NCBI GenBank assembly: GCA_031281985.1
Contig: JAITEO010000229.1
Coordinates: 1-5,611, forward strand
Length of the DNA stretch: 5,611 bases
Source of the DNA: Zoogloeaceae bacterium
GTDB taxonomy: Bacteria > Pseudomonadota > Gammaproteobacteria > Burkholderiales > Rhodocyclaceae
Reading direction: 5' to 3'
The translations under genes were made by a program, and so were the position numbers. Below, one piece after another: positions 5,063 to 5,611 of this stretch (position 1 is its first letter; each line of letters begins with the position of its first letter). A model generated the notes under the pieces. It ran no database searches. It saw nothing but the letters and a program-made list of their open reading frames with translations, and was not told the DNA's origin.

Positions 5063-5611
5063 TCAGGATGTCCTGCCCCCTTTCCTGCCCTTGCTGTTTT
5101 GTTCCTTGACGCGCTTCATTTTCTCACGAAAGCGCAGCAATTCGGCCTTGCGTTTTTCCGCCTCCTGGTTTTCCGCTTCCGTTTCCGGCGCGCCGGTTTC
5201 TTCCGGCGCTGTTTTCGTCTCTGGCGCTATCGCGTCGGGTACGCTCGCCTCTGCCGCCCATGTCACCAGCGTAGCCTTTGTTGCGACCGGCGTTTCTTCC
5301 GGGGCGGGCGCTTCGGTCACGGGCGCTTCTGCCTCTGGCACCGGCGCTGCTGGAACTTCCGCTTCCGGCGCTTCTTCCGGTGCAAGGGTTTTTGTTGCCG
5401 ACACTTCCACAGCGGGCGTTTCCTCTGGCGCAACTTCCGCTTCTGGCGCTGCTTCTGGCGGTGTTTCCGCGCTGGATGCTTCCGTCGCCGTTACCAGCCG
5501 CACGGTTGGCGTTTCTTCGTCCGGCGCTTCTTCCGGGGCGGGGACTTCCGTTGCCGACACTTCCGCTGCGGGCGTCTCCGCCTCTGGCGCAGCTTCCGCT
5601 TCTGGCGCTTC
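5063..5611 (-). CDS. 3' end of a gene encoding an Ala/Pro/Glu-rich tail (unidentified)
   Basis: The frame is open to the right window edge, so at least 182 C-terminal residues are visible and the start lies outside. A GTG at 5558-5560 is an internal codon of the open frame rather than a convincing start, since the same low-complexity sequence continues upstream of it. Most of the segment is an acidic, probably disordered repeat of PEEAP, EAPEAE and TPAVE-like phrases. The last ~45 residues change to a charged helix (EAEKRKAELLRFREKMKRV) and a basic end (KGRKGGR), which could bind nucleic acid or an acidic partner. Such tails occur on many unrelated proteins, including RNA-processing and DNA-binding ones, so no family is assigned. 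The DNA is correspondingly repetitive, rich in GGCGCTTC and TTCCGG on the plus strand. A cooperating role with the downstream operon is not indicated. Confidence 0.75.
   Translation of the reverse strand, partial: EAPEAEAAPEAETPAAEVSATEVPAPEEAPDEETPTVRLVTATEASSAETPPEAAPEAEVAPEETPAVEVSATKTLAPEEAPEAEVPAAPVPEAEAPVTEAPAPEETPVATKATLVTWAAEASVPDAIAPETKTAPEETGAPETEAENQEAEKRKAELLRFREKMKRVKEQNSKGRKGGRTS

Overview
The window reads as chromosomal DNA of a GC-rich Gram-negative bacterium, most likely a beta- or gammaproteobacterium. The evidence is an OprD/ChiP-type outer-membrane porin, a PTS permease domain joined to a c-di-GMP EAL domain, sigma70-like promoter elements, and GC-rich intergenic repeats of the kind common in those groups. 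I cannot name the genus. All four supported protein genes lie on the minus strand, so the region reads from right to left. Long open frames on the plus strand are antisense shadows.

From right to left: (i) 5063-5611 is the 3' end of a gene entering from outside the window. It encodes a low-complexity Ala/Pro/Glu tail ending in a basic helix; its function is not identifiable. (ii) 4840-5062 is an intergenic region with a candidate promoter (TTGACG, 16 bp, CATACT), a dispersed 21-bp repeat copy, and a hairpin plus T-tract just before the next start codon. (iii) 2638-4839 encodes a 733-residue fusion of a cellobiose/chitobiose-type PTS EIIC permease with a complete EAL phosphodiesterase domain. 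(iv) 1244-2641 encodes an OprD/chitoporin-like porin whose start codon overlaps the fusion gene's stop (ATGA). The two form a tight operon. (v) 894-1243 is non-coding and built of repeats: two heptamer arrays (ATCAGGN) in inverted orientation flank a GC-rich core with a strong palindrome. (vi) 126-893 is tpiA, triosephosphate isomerase, with its own candidate promoter. (vii) 1-125 holds a terminator-like hairpin and a perfect 11-bp inverted repeat that includes the tpiA stop codon.

The most interesting system is the two-gene operon. A porin for uptake across the outer membrane is coupled to an inner-membrane sugar permease that carries a c-di-GMP-hydrolysing domain on its cytoplasmic end. This suggests a module linking arrival of a disaccharide (chitobiose or a beta-glucoside by family resemblance) to local c-di-GMP turnover. 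No EIIA or EIIB gene is present in the window, so whether the permease transports by PTS phosphorylation, borrows partners from elsewhere, or acts mainly as a sensor is open. The second notable feature is the heptamer-array element, which has seven regularly spaced GGG runs and seven GATC sites on the porin 3' side and reaches to within 6 bp of the tpiA promoter.
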